Positions 45,882 through 56,875 of a stretch of 64,000 bases of DNA are shown here, piece by piece. The number at the start of each line of letters is the position of its first letter. Position 1 is the first letter of the stretch. Location: NCBI GenBank assembly GCA_020747015.1, contig JAGTJM010000004.1:992001-1056000 (forward strand). The letters are read 5' to 3'. The notes under the pieces were generated by a model that was not told the origin of the DNA, ran no database searches, and saw only the letters and a program-made list of their open reading frames with translations. The DNA is from Pyrenochaeta sp. MPI-SDFR-AT-0127 (taxonomy: Eukaryota; Ascomycota; Dothideomycetes; Pleosporales; Cucurbitariaceae). Both the position numbers and the translations under genes were made by a program.

Positions 45882-47168
45882 ATGGGCAATATCTTTTCTT
45901 TGCGGGCTGCTGAAGATAATTGGCAAAGTTACACGCAATACGCCATGGATTCTGACTGGTTTTGTGTAGTATGTGGAGGGCCATTCAATTTGGAGGGAGA
46001 AGTGTATAATCTTGACTCGAAGGAAAGGTCCTATCAGGTAGTCTTCCGTAGTGTACATCTAGTTCACAAAGATCATTCTGACAGTGGCTAGTGGCTATTT
46101 GATTTCCGCCTCCTCGGCAATCTCTCTGATATGCTTAATCATAGGGTGACTGGCGAAGATGCCCAGTAAGTTCCTTTTACAAAGAAGTACTGCTATCGGT
46201 CTGATTGTGCTTTTAGCCCTGCGAATCTTTCTGATAGCGATGATGTCTTTCTTTCAGATAAAGCTTGGTTCAGTATGACTTACACTGGCTACTTTTGTGT
46301 CGGCGATGCCTATGGCGGCGAAATTTGGTTCGATGCTCTTCGTAAGGAGCGGAACAGCGGTACTTTGATAGCGCTCCACGACGCATGCATCAGTATCAGC
46401 TGCCGAGTAATCGAGCACCTTCAGACGACAAGAAAAGACAACGAGAAGACTTCATCACTTCTCATACTGAACAAGACTCTGCAAGACCGATTCCGCAACG
46501 GTGCTCATAGATCGCCCAGGAAGGATCGTGACCTTCTGGATCTAGGCACGACGTCCAAAACATTTGGGCCTCGCAGCGTACTAGCCCTTAATAGATTGGA
46601 GTGGTGGGGAGGTTACTTCGAGGTACTTGGCACATACTCGCCTCTGTATTGATACTGATATTTTGCACAGAAATTCTACACCAATCCAATCCACATACCC
46701 AACCTCACATGTTTTGCCATGGAAATACTTCATGCTTCGCCGAATATGAAAGACGTCGAGAAGGAAACGCCACACTCAAAACGAGAGCCTCAAGGAATTG
46801 AGCGTCTACCAAATGAGTTAATCGATCATATCTGCACCTACTTGCCTGCTCCAGCATGTATTGCATTACATAGAGTATCCAAGAGGCTTTTCAACAAAGT
46901 ACCATTAGACACCAGTTTTTGGCGCAACAGCCTCCTCTCCGGCAATTTACTCCCCCACATATGGGATCTTGATAAAAATGAGCTCCAACTTCCTGCACTT
47001 GAGAGCACTAAAGACTGGAGGACTGTCGCAAGACTACTAGAAACTAAAAGATTCGCAATAAGTGAATGTGATGCACGACTGGATGACATCCCGAATGGTC
47101 TTTGGAACAGGTGCCGAATATGGAGTATCATGGAAGAAGCTTTTGATGATCATGTGTCAAGGTCATAA
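45882..47168 (+). CDS. F-box protein with N-terminal CxxC motif, four exons
   Basis: Exons 45882-46037, 46092-46165, 46217-46622 and 46671-47168 join in frame to 377 residues. Intron sizes are 54, 51 and 48 bp. The N-terminus has DSDWFCVVCGGPFNLEGE, a CxxC motif typical of one ascomycete F-box family. The joins give YQWLFDFRLLGNLSD, GEDAHPANLSDSDD and YFEKFYTNPIHIPN. The middle has SKTFGPRSVLALNRLEWWGG. The F-box itself, IERLPNELIDHICTYLP, lies about residue 235, followed by RVSKRLFNKVPLDTSFWRN. In this family the protein is thought to be an SCF adapter, but substrates are unknown. The first acceptor is ambiguous: an AG 7 bp earlier would run into a stop, so the second AG (46090-46091) is chosen. 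Confidence 0.85.
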
Positions 47169-47386
47169 CGTTGAATGTATAAGCCATTGTACGCAAGACG
47201 AGCGTAAACGTTGCAAGCATGTGGAGGCACAATGGCTGTTCAACGAGTAGAAAAGAATGCTCACCCAACTCGGTATAGTTCATCGTATGGATTGAAATCG
47301 CATTTAAAGTCTGACTTATGGTTAAGTAATGCTTCACACATGTAAATAATAATAGAGAACCTATCCATAAGGGAAAGAATCCAGGT

Positions 47387-48245
47387 TTACCCCGACTCGG
47401 CGATTCCACTAGCCTCCATCGCGGCAAGAAAGTCTTCCCAGCTGGGTCCAAAGCTTCCATAGAAATTCTCTGTCGCGCTCGTAATGAACAGATACTTTGC
47501 TGCTTTACAGAAAGAAGCGGTCAGATTCTTCACTTCATCATTAGGAACGGAATGTAGCATATAACAAGATCGCGATCGATCGTACGGTGAAGTCGCAAGC
47601 CAATCTTGGTACTCTTGAGTAATAAAATGCTGGTAAGAGGTCTCCACTACGACTGTAATGTCTGGACCAGGGCTTGCGAGTCGAGAACTGACGGCTGTGC
47701 CGGGGTTATGAATCACCCGTATTGATGTTAATTACAACGTCACTTGAGTCGAACACTGAAAACATACAATTTTATTGCCGACAATTCCCTCGGACTTTTT
47801 GACCTGCTGATCGATCGCGTCGAGATATCCCTTCATCTTTTCAGAATATAGATTCACCGTCTCATCCACGAAGATACCTTGCACGCCAAGGACTGAGAGC
47901 CATCCTTTCCCTCGTTCCGCATACGTTTGAATGTCTAGAAAGACATCGTCAGCCGATCTTTGGCAGTACGTTGCATACACGTATCCCACTAATGTGACGT
48001 TCGTGTGCGCATTTAGCCGTGGTATTTCTCGGACGTAATCTTCGTTAGGCCACCATGGTGCCTCGCCAGGACCATTGTTTGGGTTGAGGATGATCAAGAA
48101 TTGAAGATTTGGGTACTTGGAAATGCTTATGCACGTGAGTGGAAAACCTTGTGAACTTGGAAGAAGAGTATTACGCAGCATAAAGAGGTTCCCACGCACC
48201 CGGACTAGGATAGATGTACAGCGGAAGAATGACCCTTGATTCCAT
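47387..48245 (-). pseudogene. Spherulin-4/GH135-type gene with lost splice acceptor
   Basis: Exons 48245-48175, 48125-47768 and 47716-47387 would give 252 residues. It opens ESRVILPLYIYPSPGAWEPLY, then FLIILNPNNGPG, GIFVDETV and, in the last exon, IHNPGTAV, all in the order of the spherulin-4 family, which includes the galactosaminoglycan hydrolase Sph3. The first intron (49 bp, GTAATA..CATAAG) joins cleanly. The second has a good donor GTATGT and the right size (51 bp, phase 0) but ends in TACGG instead of AG before the IHNPG exon, and no other AG in the interval keeps the frame. Unspliced, the protein would stop shortly after KIV. It lacks the membrane anchor of its neighbour at 48451-49770, with which it forms a tandem pair on one strand. 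Confidence 0.65.
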
Positions 48246-48450
48246 ACTGGGCCATGTGGTACAGACGCGATTGTTGTAGGGGAAGAAGTATAGGTGGCTT
48301 CCTAGGCGAACCAATGAATGCTGACCAATCCTTGCGACAACACCTCAGAATCCGCTACAACGCAAACAAAACCCATGGAAAGCGTTTATCAAGCAAAAAG
48401 ACGAATTTTATATTCCTGCGGGATTCTACATTCAAAAGAAGCCTGATCCT

Positions 48451-49770
48451 CTACCACACCAGATTCAGCCACTCTTCCATAATCGATCCATACCACGTAT
48501 ACACATCCTCTGTCAAGTCAGTCACAAAAAGCCATTCAACGTCCCTTCTCACATCGTCAATGATCTTTCTCAGCCCTCCTCTACTGATATTACTCGGTAC
48601 CGAATGAATTAACATACCCAGGTCTTGCCTGTTACTCCTACTCCCTTCCAGCATGTTATGCAAATTCTCTTTCCGAGGCATGTCCGCATACACGCCTTCA
48701 AAGACTATAGCTAAATCTGGTTTATACACCATCAATCCCTCATCAGGCACCCGCCCGGGGTTATGTACGACCATTGGAGCCCCACGGAAGCCCTCAGAGT
48801 GTCGCACCGTCGCGCTTATATTTTTCAGGTACACTCGCGCATTTTCTTCATCCTTGAAAGGAGTTTGGTCGAAGTATATGCCATCCAATGACAAAGTGTC
48901 ACTAACGTTCGACCAGCCTGCATACCTGGCGATCTCATACCGGACAGTTTCGTTGTCGCGGTTCCCGCCTTCCGTACTGATGTATCCGAGTGTTTGCACA
49001 TTGGGGTAAACGTTGAGCGCCTTGACTACGGAAATATAATCCTCGGAGGGCCTCACGGTGCTTCCGGGGCCGTTATCTGGGTTTATGATGATTGTGAATT
49101 TGACACTGTGGTGCACGACAATTCTATGCTTCCGTTAGCGATAGCACTACCGAGGAGCGAGAACAGAAGCAACTCACGCATCATATAATCTTTCCCATAC
49201 GCCAGGTTCCGGATAAACGTAGAGTGGAATCAACACGTTGATTGGCAATGGCCTGATCAATTTCTGAGGCAGGATGATTCCAAGCGGTATCCCAATCGCC
49301 AGCAGAAGCGCAAGTGTCAGTGTTACCGATAGCGCAAGTACATTATCATGCTGCTTCCATCTAGAAACCGACATCTTCGGTTTTTCTGCGCAACGCCTGA
49401 CAGGCTTGTACTCTGAACCGATTTTTGAACTGATTTTCGAACCGATGGTCGAACCAATGGTCGAACTAAGTGTCGAAGTCATCGTCGGGGTTGATTCATC
49501 GTCGCACGCAAATGGATGTATAGGCTTCTCGGAAACGATCAATGCTTTTTCCGGTACAGTCAGTCCTTGCAGCGTAACGGAGCTTGCGATGGAGGCTGAC
49601 TTGGGTCTTTTTGGTGACCCTCCATCTTCGGAAGCGATTGTAGATAGCCGGTTACTTCTTGGCGGTATTGCGAGGCTGTAAGGACTTGATATGTTACGGA
49701 GCGGAGGGGTTGCGCGCCCTGGAGCATTGTATGTGGAGAGGGCTTGGATGTGTGGGGTTGGTAGAGACAT
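48451..49770 (-). CDS. Membrane-anchored spherulin-4/GH135-type protein
   Basis: Exons 49770-49178 and 49105-48451 (72 bp intron, GTGAGT..CCACAG) give 415 residues. Residues 1-143 are a Ser/Thr-rich, probably cytosolic tail with short repeats (STIGSTIGSKISSKIGSE). A single membrane helix lies at about 144-167 (NVLALSVTLTLALLLAIGI), so it should be a type II protein with the catalytic domain outside or in the secretory lumen. The domain has VLIPLYVYPEPGVWERLY, IIINPDNGPGS, GIYFDQTP and VVHNPGRVP, motifs of the spherulin-4 family. Sph3 of Aspergillus in this family cuts galactosaminogalactan and is also anchored. The same activity is possible here, but no such gene cluster is visible. NxS/T sites are present. 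Confidence 0.88.
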
Positions 49771-50450
49771 TATCTAGATGGTAGAATGTGTTTCATCTAC
49801 GATAAGTGCAGGAAATGGCGTTGGTGGAGAGTGGATCAAGGCGTATTTACATTCCTCGCTACTAGAGAAACAACGCACCATCCTGGATTGAGAGCATTCC
49901 GAGAAGACAAACTACTCTCATTCATGCATTTCCAAGTTAGGGCCAATCAATATGTCACAGAACGCTTTCGCTCGCGTCGAGTGCAAAGGGAGGTGTCGAT
50001 GAGTCCATGAAGCCTTCAAGTTTACCTAAGAACATGACGAGTATCCTGGTTCTCCTCCAAAGATGCGTGTTCGATAACAACAGATAATTCAATTCATCCG
50101 CTCGTTTTGGACTTGCCATCCAAGTCGATTCTTTGCTAGGCTAATCTCCATCATGAAGTTGAGTCAAAGGCAGAGAAAATTCTCAACGCGGCAGAGCACA
50201 AAAATCGTGGTACAATTCTCCGAGCACGATTTTCGGCGCACCCAAAATATTGGAGTGAAATCTAGGCACGGTGCTTCTATGAGCTAGCGTTATTGAGGAT
50301 GCTGTATCTCAGCCATTTACAGTAGTCAGCAGACCGCAGAACAGCTTGAGAGCATGTCTCTTAGGGTATCGCTACACTTCAAATCTGGTCACTCAGATCA
50401 CCAGCTCTTCTTTCAAAACCTAGTATCTAAACAGCTCATTATACTGCATC
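49771..50450. other. Intergenic region
   Basis: About 0.7 kb between the 5' end of the anchored spherulin-type gene and the 3' end of the thioesterase gene. Only short frames are present. Confidence 0.5.
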
Positions 50451-51633
50451 CTACAGCTTGTTCTCCGACTTCTGAAATCTTATCAACCCATCTTGAAAAG
50501 TCGTTGCAATATGCACTCCAGTATCATAATCCCACATGCGACTCGTATGCAATGCTCTCCCGCCCGTCGCTCTAGTCAGCCAAGCTTCCTGGACAAACCA
50601 CTTCCGGCCATCCTTATCGCCTCTGTCGTAGCCCTCAAGATTGCAAAGCGGCAGGGAGCCATCGTCCCATAACGTTGGATCCGCATTGGGATGATTGACA
50701 CGTGGTTCAGCCAACATGATGAGATCTTTGATGCCGACGTGGAAAATGACACTATGCGATAGCGAGGCCATGCGAGTATAGTCTCGCGCGCGATTGAGAT
50801 GGTTGGGCACGATGAAAAGCGAATTTCGATCCGAGGCGTAGAGATGTGCGCAGGCGTGCATGTTGGCCTCTCGTGTCAATGAGGTTTTACCACTTAGTGG
50901 TGATACAGATGGATAGGGCGCGGTTGGCAAGGGCAGCGAGCCACGCAGAGTGTAAAACATGAGTTGTCTCTTGTCAACAGGGCGTTTGTCCTGATTATAC
51001 TTTGACATGTCTGCTTTCCGGAGATGCAGGCCGCCAATAGGGTTGAAATGCTCGGGATGGGCGGGTAGATATGTTTTGCGGAAATATTCTGAATCGTTGC
51101 TTGGGGCTGCTTCGTGCTCCATTGGTTCATTCTCCTTTCCTGCCAACACGTCCCGATAGATTTCTTTCAGGTTGACTTGATCTTGAACGTCGATGGGTGA
51201 GGCTTCTTCGCGCTTGAACGAACATGTGCAAGTGAACATATCCCCGTGACCTGCAATCTGACTAACCGTCACAGCGCGAGTGCAGTAGTTATAGCCATCC
51301 CGTATCTTTTTAACTCTATATGTGTAGTGCTCATTTGGTTTTCCGCCAAGGATGAACCAGCCCGTGATGTTCTGCAAGAGTGAGTAAATCGTGTGTGTTT
51401 CAAATGTAGAGAGTGTGCCTTACATGGATCAAGAACCCCTCGTCTACCGTTTGAGCGGCAGCCCATGCAGCCTGAGCAAAGACATGACCGCCGTATGTCC
51501 CGTTCTCGCCCCCAGTAGGTGAATAAGCTTTCGCAATTGAGCGAAACGTCCAATCATCAATTGTCTCGAGCTCAATGACCTTGTCGAAGGGTAGCACCTG
51601 CTTCTGCTCAGTAAAGTATGGGCGAACAACCAT
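50451..51633 (-). CDS. Acyl-CoA thioesterase II (TesB-like)
   Basis: Exons 51633-51424 and 51371-50451 join across a 52 bp intron (GTAAGG..TTGCAG) to 376 residues. The first hot-dog half has VIELETIDDWTFRS, YGGHVFAQAAWAAAQTV and, across the join, GFLIHNITGWFILGG, the TesB pattern. The second half has NHLNRARDYTRMASLSHSVIFH and WFVQEAWLTRATGGRALHTS, the second hot-dog with its catalytic-type surroundings. The enzyme hydrolyses acyl-CoA to free acid and CoA. No C-terminal SKL peroxisome signal is present (it ends SENKL). An upstream frame 51841-51758 with ATG and a GTAAGT donor could be an extra 5' exon, but the ATG at 51633 gives an N-terminus of normal length. Confidence 0.88.
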
Positions 51634-51933
51634 TGTGAAATTGAGGACATGTAAAACATAAGATGAAACTTCGTATACGATGGAATCGTGATGCTACATC
51701 TTGCATGATGAGATGCCGAATAGAACGAACACGAGGCGAGCTAGGTGTAAAACTTACCTCGGAACCTGTCCAAGCGGGGTTCGGATGCACGAAGAATCTC
51801 CCCATCATCTCCGTTACCATCTGGAAAATGGGCATCGGCATAGTATCGTAAACTTCGTTTATATTCAATGAAATAGCATAATTATTATCAAGTAGATGTA
51901 TGTGAAAGTTGGAACCCAGACTGAAGAATCTGC

Positions 51934-52984
51934 CTAGCGTCCAATTGAACGTGTTGTCTCATAACTGCTTTGATCATCTCTCTTGCTCGATGTTACCACC
52001 ACGTCCTTTTGTATCCTGATTTCCCTTATCTGATCTGCCATAGTCACCATCTCCACATCGCTATCCTGAGACTCTTGTGGTCGTGCGTTCTGACCCCCCC
52101 TCTGTTGGTGCAGATTGCCAGATATACCATATCCTGACTCGTGTGTCGACGCGCCAGGAAGAGAAGAGCGGAGCTGGTTCAATATAGTGAACTCCGTGCG
52201 CAGCTTAACAGCATACACGGCAGCCTTGTAGAAGCCCTGCAGGAAGAAGAAGCCAGCGTAGCACAGCCCAATCAAGCTGCAGTCTAGGATGATGATGAAG
52301 ATGTTGACCTCGATAAGGTGGCGAAGGTTTCGTCTAGTAGTTTTGCGATCGCTGCCCAGGAGGGTCATATTCTTTAGGTGGGCTGCTGTTGACCGGATAT
52401 AGAGGAGACCGATTAGAGTCTCCTGAATAAAGAACGCGGCAAGTTGTATTTTGTCCCATATAAGGTTCACTCTTCCAAGCTTCTCAATCATCGTTGGGTA
52501 TCGCTACTATCATCAGCAGGTATTCAGTGAGGCAGTGCAGCACACTAACAGCTATCATTCCCAGAATGACTGTCCCAAGCCCAAAGATGGTTGAGTTGAT
52601 GATGATCATGTACAGTATGTAGCGCCCGACCTGAGGTTGCTTCAACACCAAGTTGAGTCGCGAGTAGAGCACGACCGACTGCGACACCACGTAGAGGCAC
52701 CAGGTAATGTGTATGACAACAATGGAGCCATAGTCCTCCCAGATCTTAAAGTCAGCCAAGGTGATTGCTATCGAATGAATGATGATGCCCCAGGAACACA
52801 ATAGGCAGGACCAGAAGTAGAGGCTGCGACGCGTGCACCTGATGAGCAAACGGAAGTTGAGTTCGACGCAGAGGTACCATGCTATGCCCAGGAACGCCGC
52901 CGCGGACATAGCAGTAGGGAGGGAGGTGATAGCGATCTTCGGTAATTGCGCATCGCTAATACCAGAAATCGTAGTGTCGCTCAT
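51934..52984 (-). CDS. Multi-pass fungal membrane protein
   Basis: Exons 52984-52550 and 52503-51934 join across a 46 bp intron (GTTAGT..TAGTAG) to 334 residues. Hydrophobic helices include AMSAAAFLGIAWYLCVEL, LYFWSCLLCSWGIIIHSIAITL, VVIHITWCLYVVSQSVVL, RYILYMIIINSTIFGLGTVIL, IQLAAFFIQETLIGLLYI and FIIILDCSLIGLCYAGFFFL, about seven in all. The C-terminal tail (LPGASTHESG onward) is hydrophilic and Gln/Ser-rich. The LYFWSCLLCSWG pattern belongs to a fungal family of unknown function, which I believe is the DUF7703 type. Partners and function are unknown. The join restores the expected GMIARYPTMIEKLG reading. Confidence 0.82.
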
Positions 52985-54488
52985 GGTGAGGGTTGATGCA
53001 TGTCAGTTGAAAGATGGGGAAGGTCCCAATGAGTTGGATATCATATGTTCTCGAGCCCTGCCCCTTGGTATGAAGATTAGAGATAGAAGTCACTATCATG
53101 GGAGAAAGCCACTAAAACTGGCCAGGTCGCAGTCCGGAGTGTCACAGAAGTGGAGGCGAGAAGACGGGTGGCCCAGTCATCCAGGCCGTGGATGTCGTCG
53201 GACCATACCCCAATCAAGCCTCCATGGATCTAGTCACCTCCCAAGATGAGCATGGAGCACACAAGCATTGATCTTGCACAATGGTTGATTTGGTAGTGTG
53301 GGTGGCAGGGATGTAAAAATGTCGCAGTTAGACGAGTGACATCTCGTACCCTGCGTACTCGTTCGCAGATATGTTCGAGGCGTGCGCCAGCTGCGCAATA
53401 GTGTGTAATTCCCATGCTTTGCCCTATGGCCCTAGCTCTTCTCGAACGATTACAGCTCTGTCGCAATCCACATGGCTTTCGAGCCCCACGTTCAAACCGG
53501 AAGTACTTTCCCGTTGGAGCACCCACGGTGCTTCACGATAGCAAAACGGCGAGAGGACCCATGACACGAGCCTCACATGGGACACTTTGTCGCACATGAT
53601 AGGAAGAGGTCCAACCATTTTGTAGACGAAAGATGCGCGGAAATGACAGATCATAGCGTCCAAAATCAGCGGTGGAAAGTTTGGTCTTTGGAGTCGCTAC
53701 TGCGCACACGCAAGGGACGATGCTGACTTTGATCTTTCGTGCTCGTAATGTTGACGACAATCATGTTTTCGGTATCTTTATTCCCGTTGTCCTTGGTGAG
53801 AGTTGTGAAACAATGCAGGAGTGGGAGGCGTGGTTCCGGAAAGGGAGGCACACTGCGGTGCTGCATGGCTAGTAAAATTAGCGTGTGGTGGCTTCATTCG
53901 CTTCATGTAGGCCTAGCCATTTTGTTTCCGCTCTTATCGCCAGTTTCGCTGGGCGTATATTAATACGTACGACAATCATAAACGTGGGTGTGAAGATAGA
54001 TTTGCGCCAGAATCTCTAAGTTGCCGTCATTTCTTGGCACATGAGCCCGATGGGTATGACTTTCATGGTACGCTTTCATCTACGCTTTGTGTCCATTGGC
54101 GATTAAATCGAGCAGTTTTAGAAATTGGCGAGTAGATAGGATAATGCAAGCGCATATCAATCCTATAGCAAACCTGCATAAGCATATCTAGAAAGGATTG
54201 GGAGAACTACATTAAATTTTCAAGGAAAGCTCTGTATGAAAGTTGATACTTTGTTGCTGACCTAATTACTCGGCTCGTTGTTTTCCTGAAAGCGAGCGCC
54301 CATTACTCACTGTACTAATATCGTGATCGAGCCAGCCTGTGGTGTAAGGCGGGTGAACGGGGTTTTAGACCATGACTCGGAGATATTTTAGAGACATATC
54401 TGTGCCAGCCCGTATGATGCGTCATCATCACGGGGAAACACGATTTTATGTATTTCTTCCATGCTTCTTAGATGCCTTCTTGATAACT
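52985..54488. other. Intergenic region
   Basis: This 1.5 kb separates the 5' end of the membrane protein gene from the 3' end of the coiled-coil gene. Frames reach about 138 codons (52833-53249, plus, overlapping the membrane protein exon) but none has a motif. Confidence 0.5.
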
Positions 54489-55184
54489 TCACTTCTTGCC
54501 TCCACCATCAGTGCTACCAGTGGCCATATCTTTCATGCCGACGATGGTACCAACGATGCCATTCTCCTTCCTGCTGAGAATCTTCTTGGGGCCCCAGTGA
54601 CCTGCCCTGCCACCCGACTCGACTCCCCTCTCCTTCTTCGGACTCATCTTCTCATTCTTACTCTCTTTCTTGTCTTTCGCAGTACCAACAATCTTCATAA
54701 CCGGTGGAGCAGAGACCGGTGCTAGACCATTGTTACCGCCGCTCTTCCTGCCTTTTCCTTTCTTCCCGATCCCCGTCTCAATCCAAAGGCCACCCTCTTT
54801 CTCAATCCTCCGCTCTGCTTCCTCTATCTCTCTCTTTGCCCTCAGCTCCTCCTCGCGCTCTCTCATTGCCTTCTCTCGTGCTTCACGTCTGATCCTTTCC
54901 TCCTTTGCTCTGAATTCTGCGGCTTGTTTCTCCTTCAAAGCTCGCTCGCGGACTTCATGAGCCTTCACCATTGCATCCTGTTCAGCGTGGGCGGCGGCTA
55001 CAGCATCGGCGTGTGCTTCCATTTTGATACAGTTCCAGCAGGGGAAATGCGACGGACGCGGATTAGGGTCTTCGCTGACATTGGGGCAGACGGTGTTGGA
55101 GAGGTAGCCTGGGCGGCACATTTCGAGATAGCGGCGGTCACCAGGATGTTTGCACGTATGTGACTTCTTCCAGTAGATGCACAT
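54489..55184 (-). CDS. Unknown Cys-rich, coiled-coil protein
   Basis: One exon of 231 residues. The N-terminal 55 residues contain Cys and His in spaced pairs (MCIYWKKSHTCKHPGD, then RPGYLSNTVCPNV and FPCWNCIKMEAHAD), which could bind zinc. Residues 60-130 are a charged coiled coil (VRERALKEKQAAEFRAKEER onward), followed by a Lys/Gly-rich basic tail. Similar small proteins occur in many Pezizomycotina, but I know no function for them. There is no signal peptide. Upstream on the same strand, 55.3-55.8 kb holds only short frames. Confidence 0.72.
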   Translation of the reverse strand: MCIYWKKSHTCKHPGDRRYLEMCRPGYLSNTVCPNVSEDPNPRPSHFPCWNCIKMEAHADAVAAAHAEQDAMVKAHEVRERALKEKQAAEFRAKEERIRREAREKAMREREEELRAKREIEEAERRIEKEGGLWIETGIGKKGKGRKSGGNNGLAPVSAPPVMKIVGTAKDKKESKNEKMSPKKERGVESGGRAGHWGPKKILSRKENGIVGTIVGMKDMATGSTDGGGKK

Positions 55185-56037
55185 GATGGCACTGTGTGTA
55201 CCTGAATGAAATGTGTGAATGTGTAGAACGTGAAACTAGGTTCAAGTAGCATTCGGCAGCGTGGGTTAGTGTCGTTGTGGATGAAGGAGCAACTGACGTT
55301 TGAACACTGTTCAGCTACAAGGTCAAGGTGAGAGGTGTATCGCTAGCTCTACCTCAAACCCTCCCGGCAGAGATATCAATACTGAAAAGACAAAGACGCA
55401 ATTGCTGGCAGTCGTCGAATGGCCTGTGTGGGTTCACACCTGTGGGATATGATGGTGTAGAGTGCTCGTACAGCCGGAGGAATTCACCTGACAATGAACT
55501 TTGACGAAGGAAGGCAATACCTTGAGCGAAGAACAGGTGCTTGGTGGTGAAGTCTTGGTAACTTACGTCGAGGTGAAGGTAGGTTTGCCGCCTGCACTAA
55601 TCTCACGTTCGCCCGGCAGGCACGAGTCGGCATGGACATGAAAACAGAAGGCACTCCAGGAGCGACTGAGATGCAAAGTACAATACCTTTGGATTCTCCA
55701 CATCATCTTGATCATGCATGACATCTCGAGTGTGGAGTCTTCAAGTGAGTGATAGAGTGACAAAATGCAACGGGGGAGTTCATGCTTCAAGCTTTAGTAA
55801 TCATTCTAGTCCGCTAAATGTGAGATGAAAGTCATGAAATAATTGAGGGTATATCCACCACCATAGCTAGACTGCAAAAATTCATATCATACCTATATGA
55901 TGCTAAAGGGTATCCAAACAGAACCGACCCCGAGATGTAGGCAGGTCAGCCTGACCAAGCTCAAGCAACGCCATGTGATGAAATACCCATAATATACACA
56001 AAGAAACAAGGCAAGAGTGACATGGGTCGTAGAATAA
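55185..56037. other. Intergenic region
   Basis: This 0.85 kb lies between the coiled-coil gene and the glutaredoxin gene, both on the minus strand. No gene is seen. Confidence 0.5.
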
Positions 56038-56875
56038 CTATGCCTTTGCTCGTCGTCGCCGCATCTCTGACCGCGCTCCACGGTGTTCGACCTCGGTGAT
56101 ACGGCTGCCACCCATCTCTTTGATCTTGTCCACAAGGGTGTCGGTTTCATCGAGCTCTTCAATATCGTCGCCACCTCCAATACTCTTGCCCATAAGCAAG
56201 ACATTTGGTACAGTTCTTCGACCAGTTGATTTTGCCAACAGGTCCTGCAGCTGCTGGCCAAGCGGGTTGATGTCGAGCTCAACTACGTAGGGTTCTGGTA
56301 CGATGCGGTATTTCTCGAGGAGTATATGCTTCGCTTTTTTCGAGTAGGGGCAATAGGACTTGGAGAAGATGATGACTGCAAATAGGTTAGCACTCAGGTG
56401 TTTCAACGCATATGGTATTGGGCGGCCTACTGGGGCTCCTCTTCAAGATGGCATTCAATTCCATTTCCACTTCGTGATCTTCTGGCGTCTCATTTTCCTT
56501 GGCGACGGCCTGGTCTCGCGGTCTGCCGCCCTGCTGAGCAACACCAGGAACCTTCTCCCCATCTAGCTTGACTCTGCCTGCGACACCTTTCTTGTCCTTT
56601 GCTGGTCCGTGAACTGCGTCGACGACTGAAGTGTATTTTTCTTCTGCGGCCCGTTTCGCTTGCTCTTCTGCCGCCTTTAGTCGTGACCCTACGCTCTCTG
56701 CGTCACGCTGTTTCGCCGCCTCTTCATATCGCCTCTCTTGCAGGGCTTGTTGGGTCTTGGTGTAGAAGTCTGATGCCTGTGTTTGACGTGCTCCTCTCGA
56801 CATGTAAACTAGAACAATGACTGTGATAACAATGAGGACGCCAAAAAGCCTCATGCGGCGTTGGGACGGCATCAT
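56038..56875 (-). CDS. Membrane-anchored monothiol glutaredoxin
   Basis: Exons 56875-56431 and 56375-56038 join across a 55 bp intron (GTAGGC..TTGCAG) to 260 residues. Residues about 9-25 form a signal anchor (RLFGVLIVITVIVLVYM), followed by a charged coiled-coil stem, and the glutaredoxin domain starts at LKRSPIIIFSKSYCPYS. The active site CPYS at 157-160 has one nucleophilic Cys (Cys157), as in yeast Grx7. TVPNVLLMGKSIGGGDDI is the glutathione-binding TVPxVF..GGxDD part. By analogy with Grx6/Grx7 it faces the early secretory lumen and acts on glutathione mixed disulfides. Without the intron the domain would be cut before the active site, so splicing is well supported. Confidence 0.92.
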
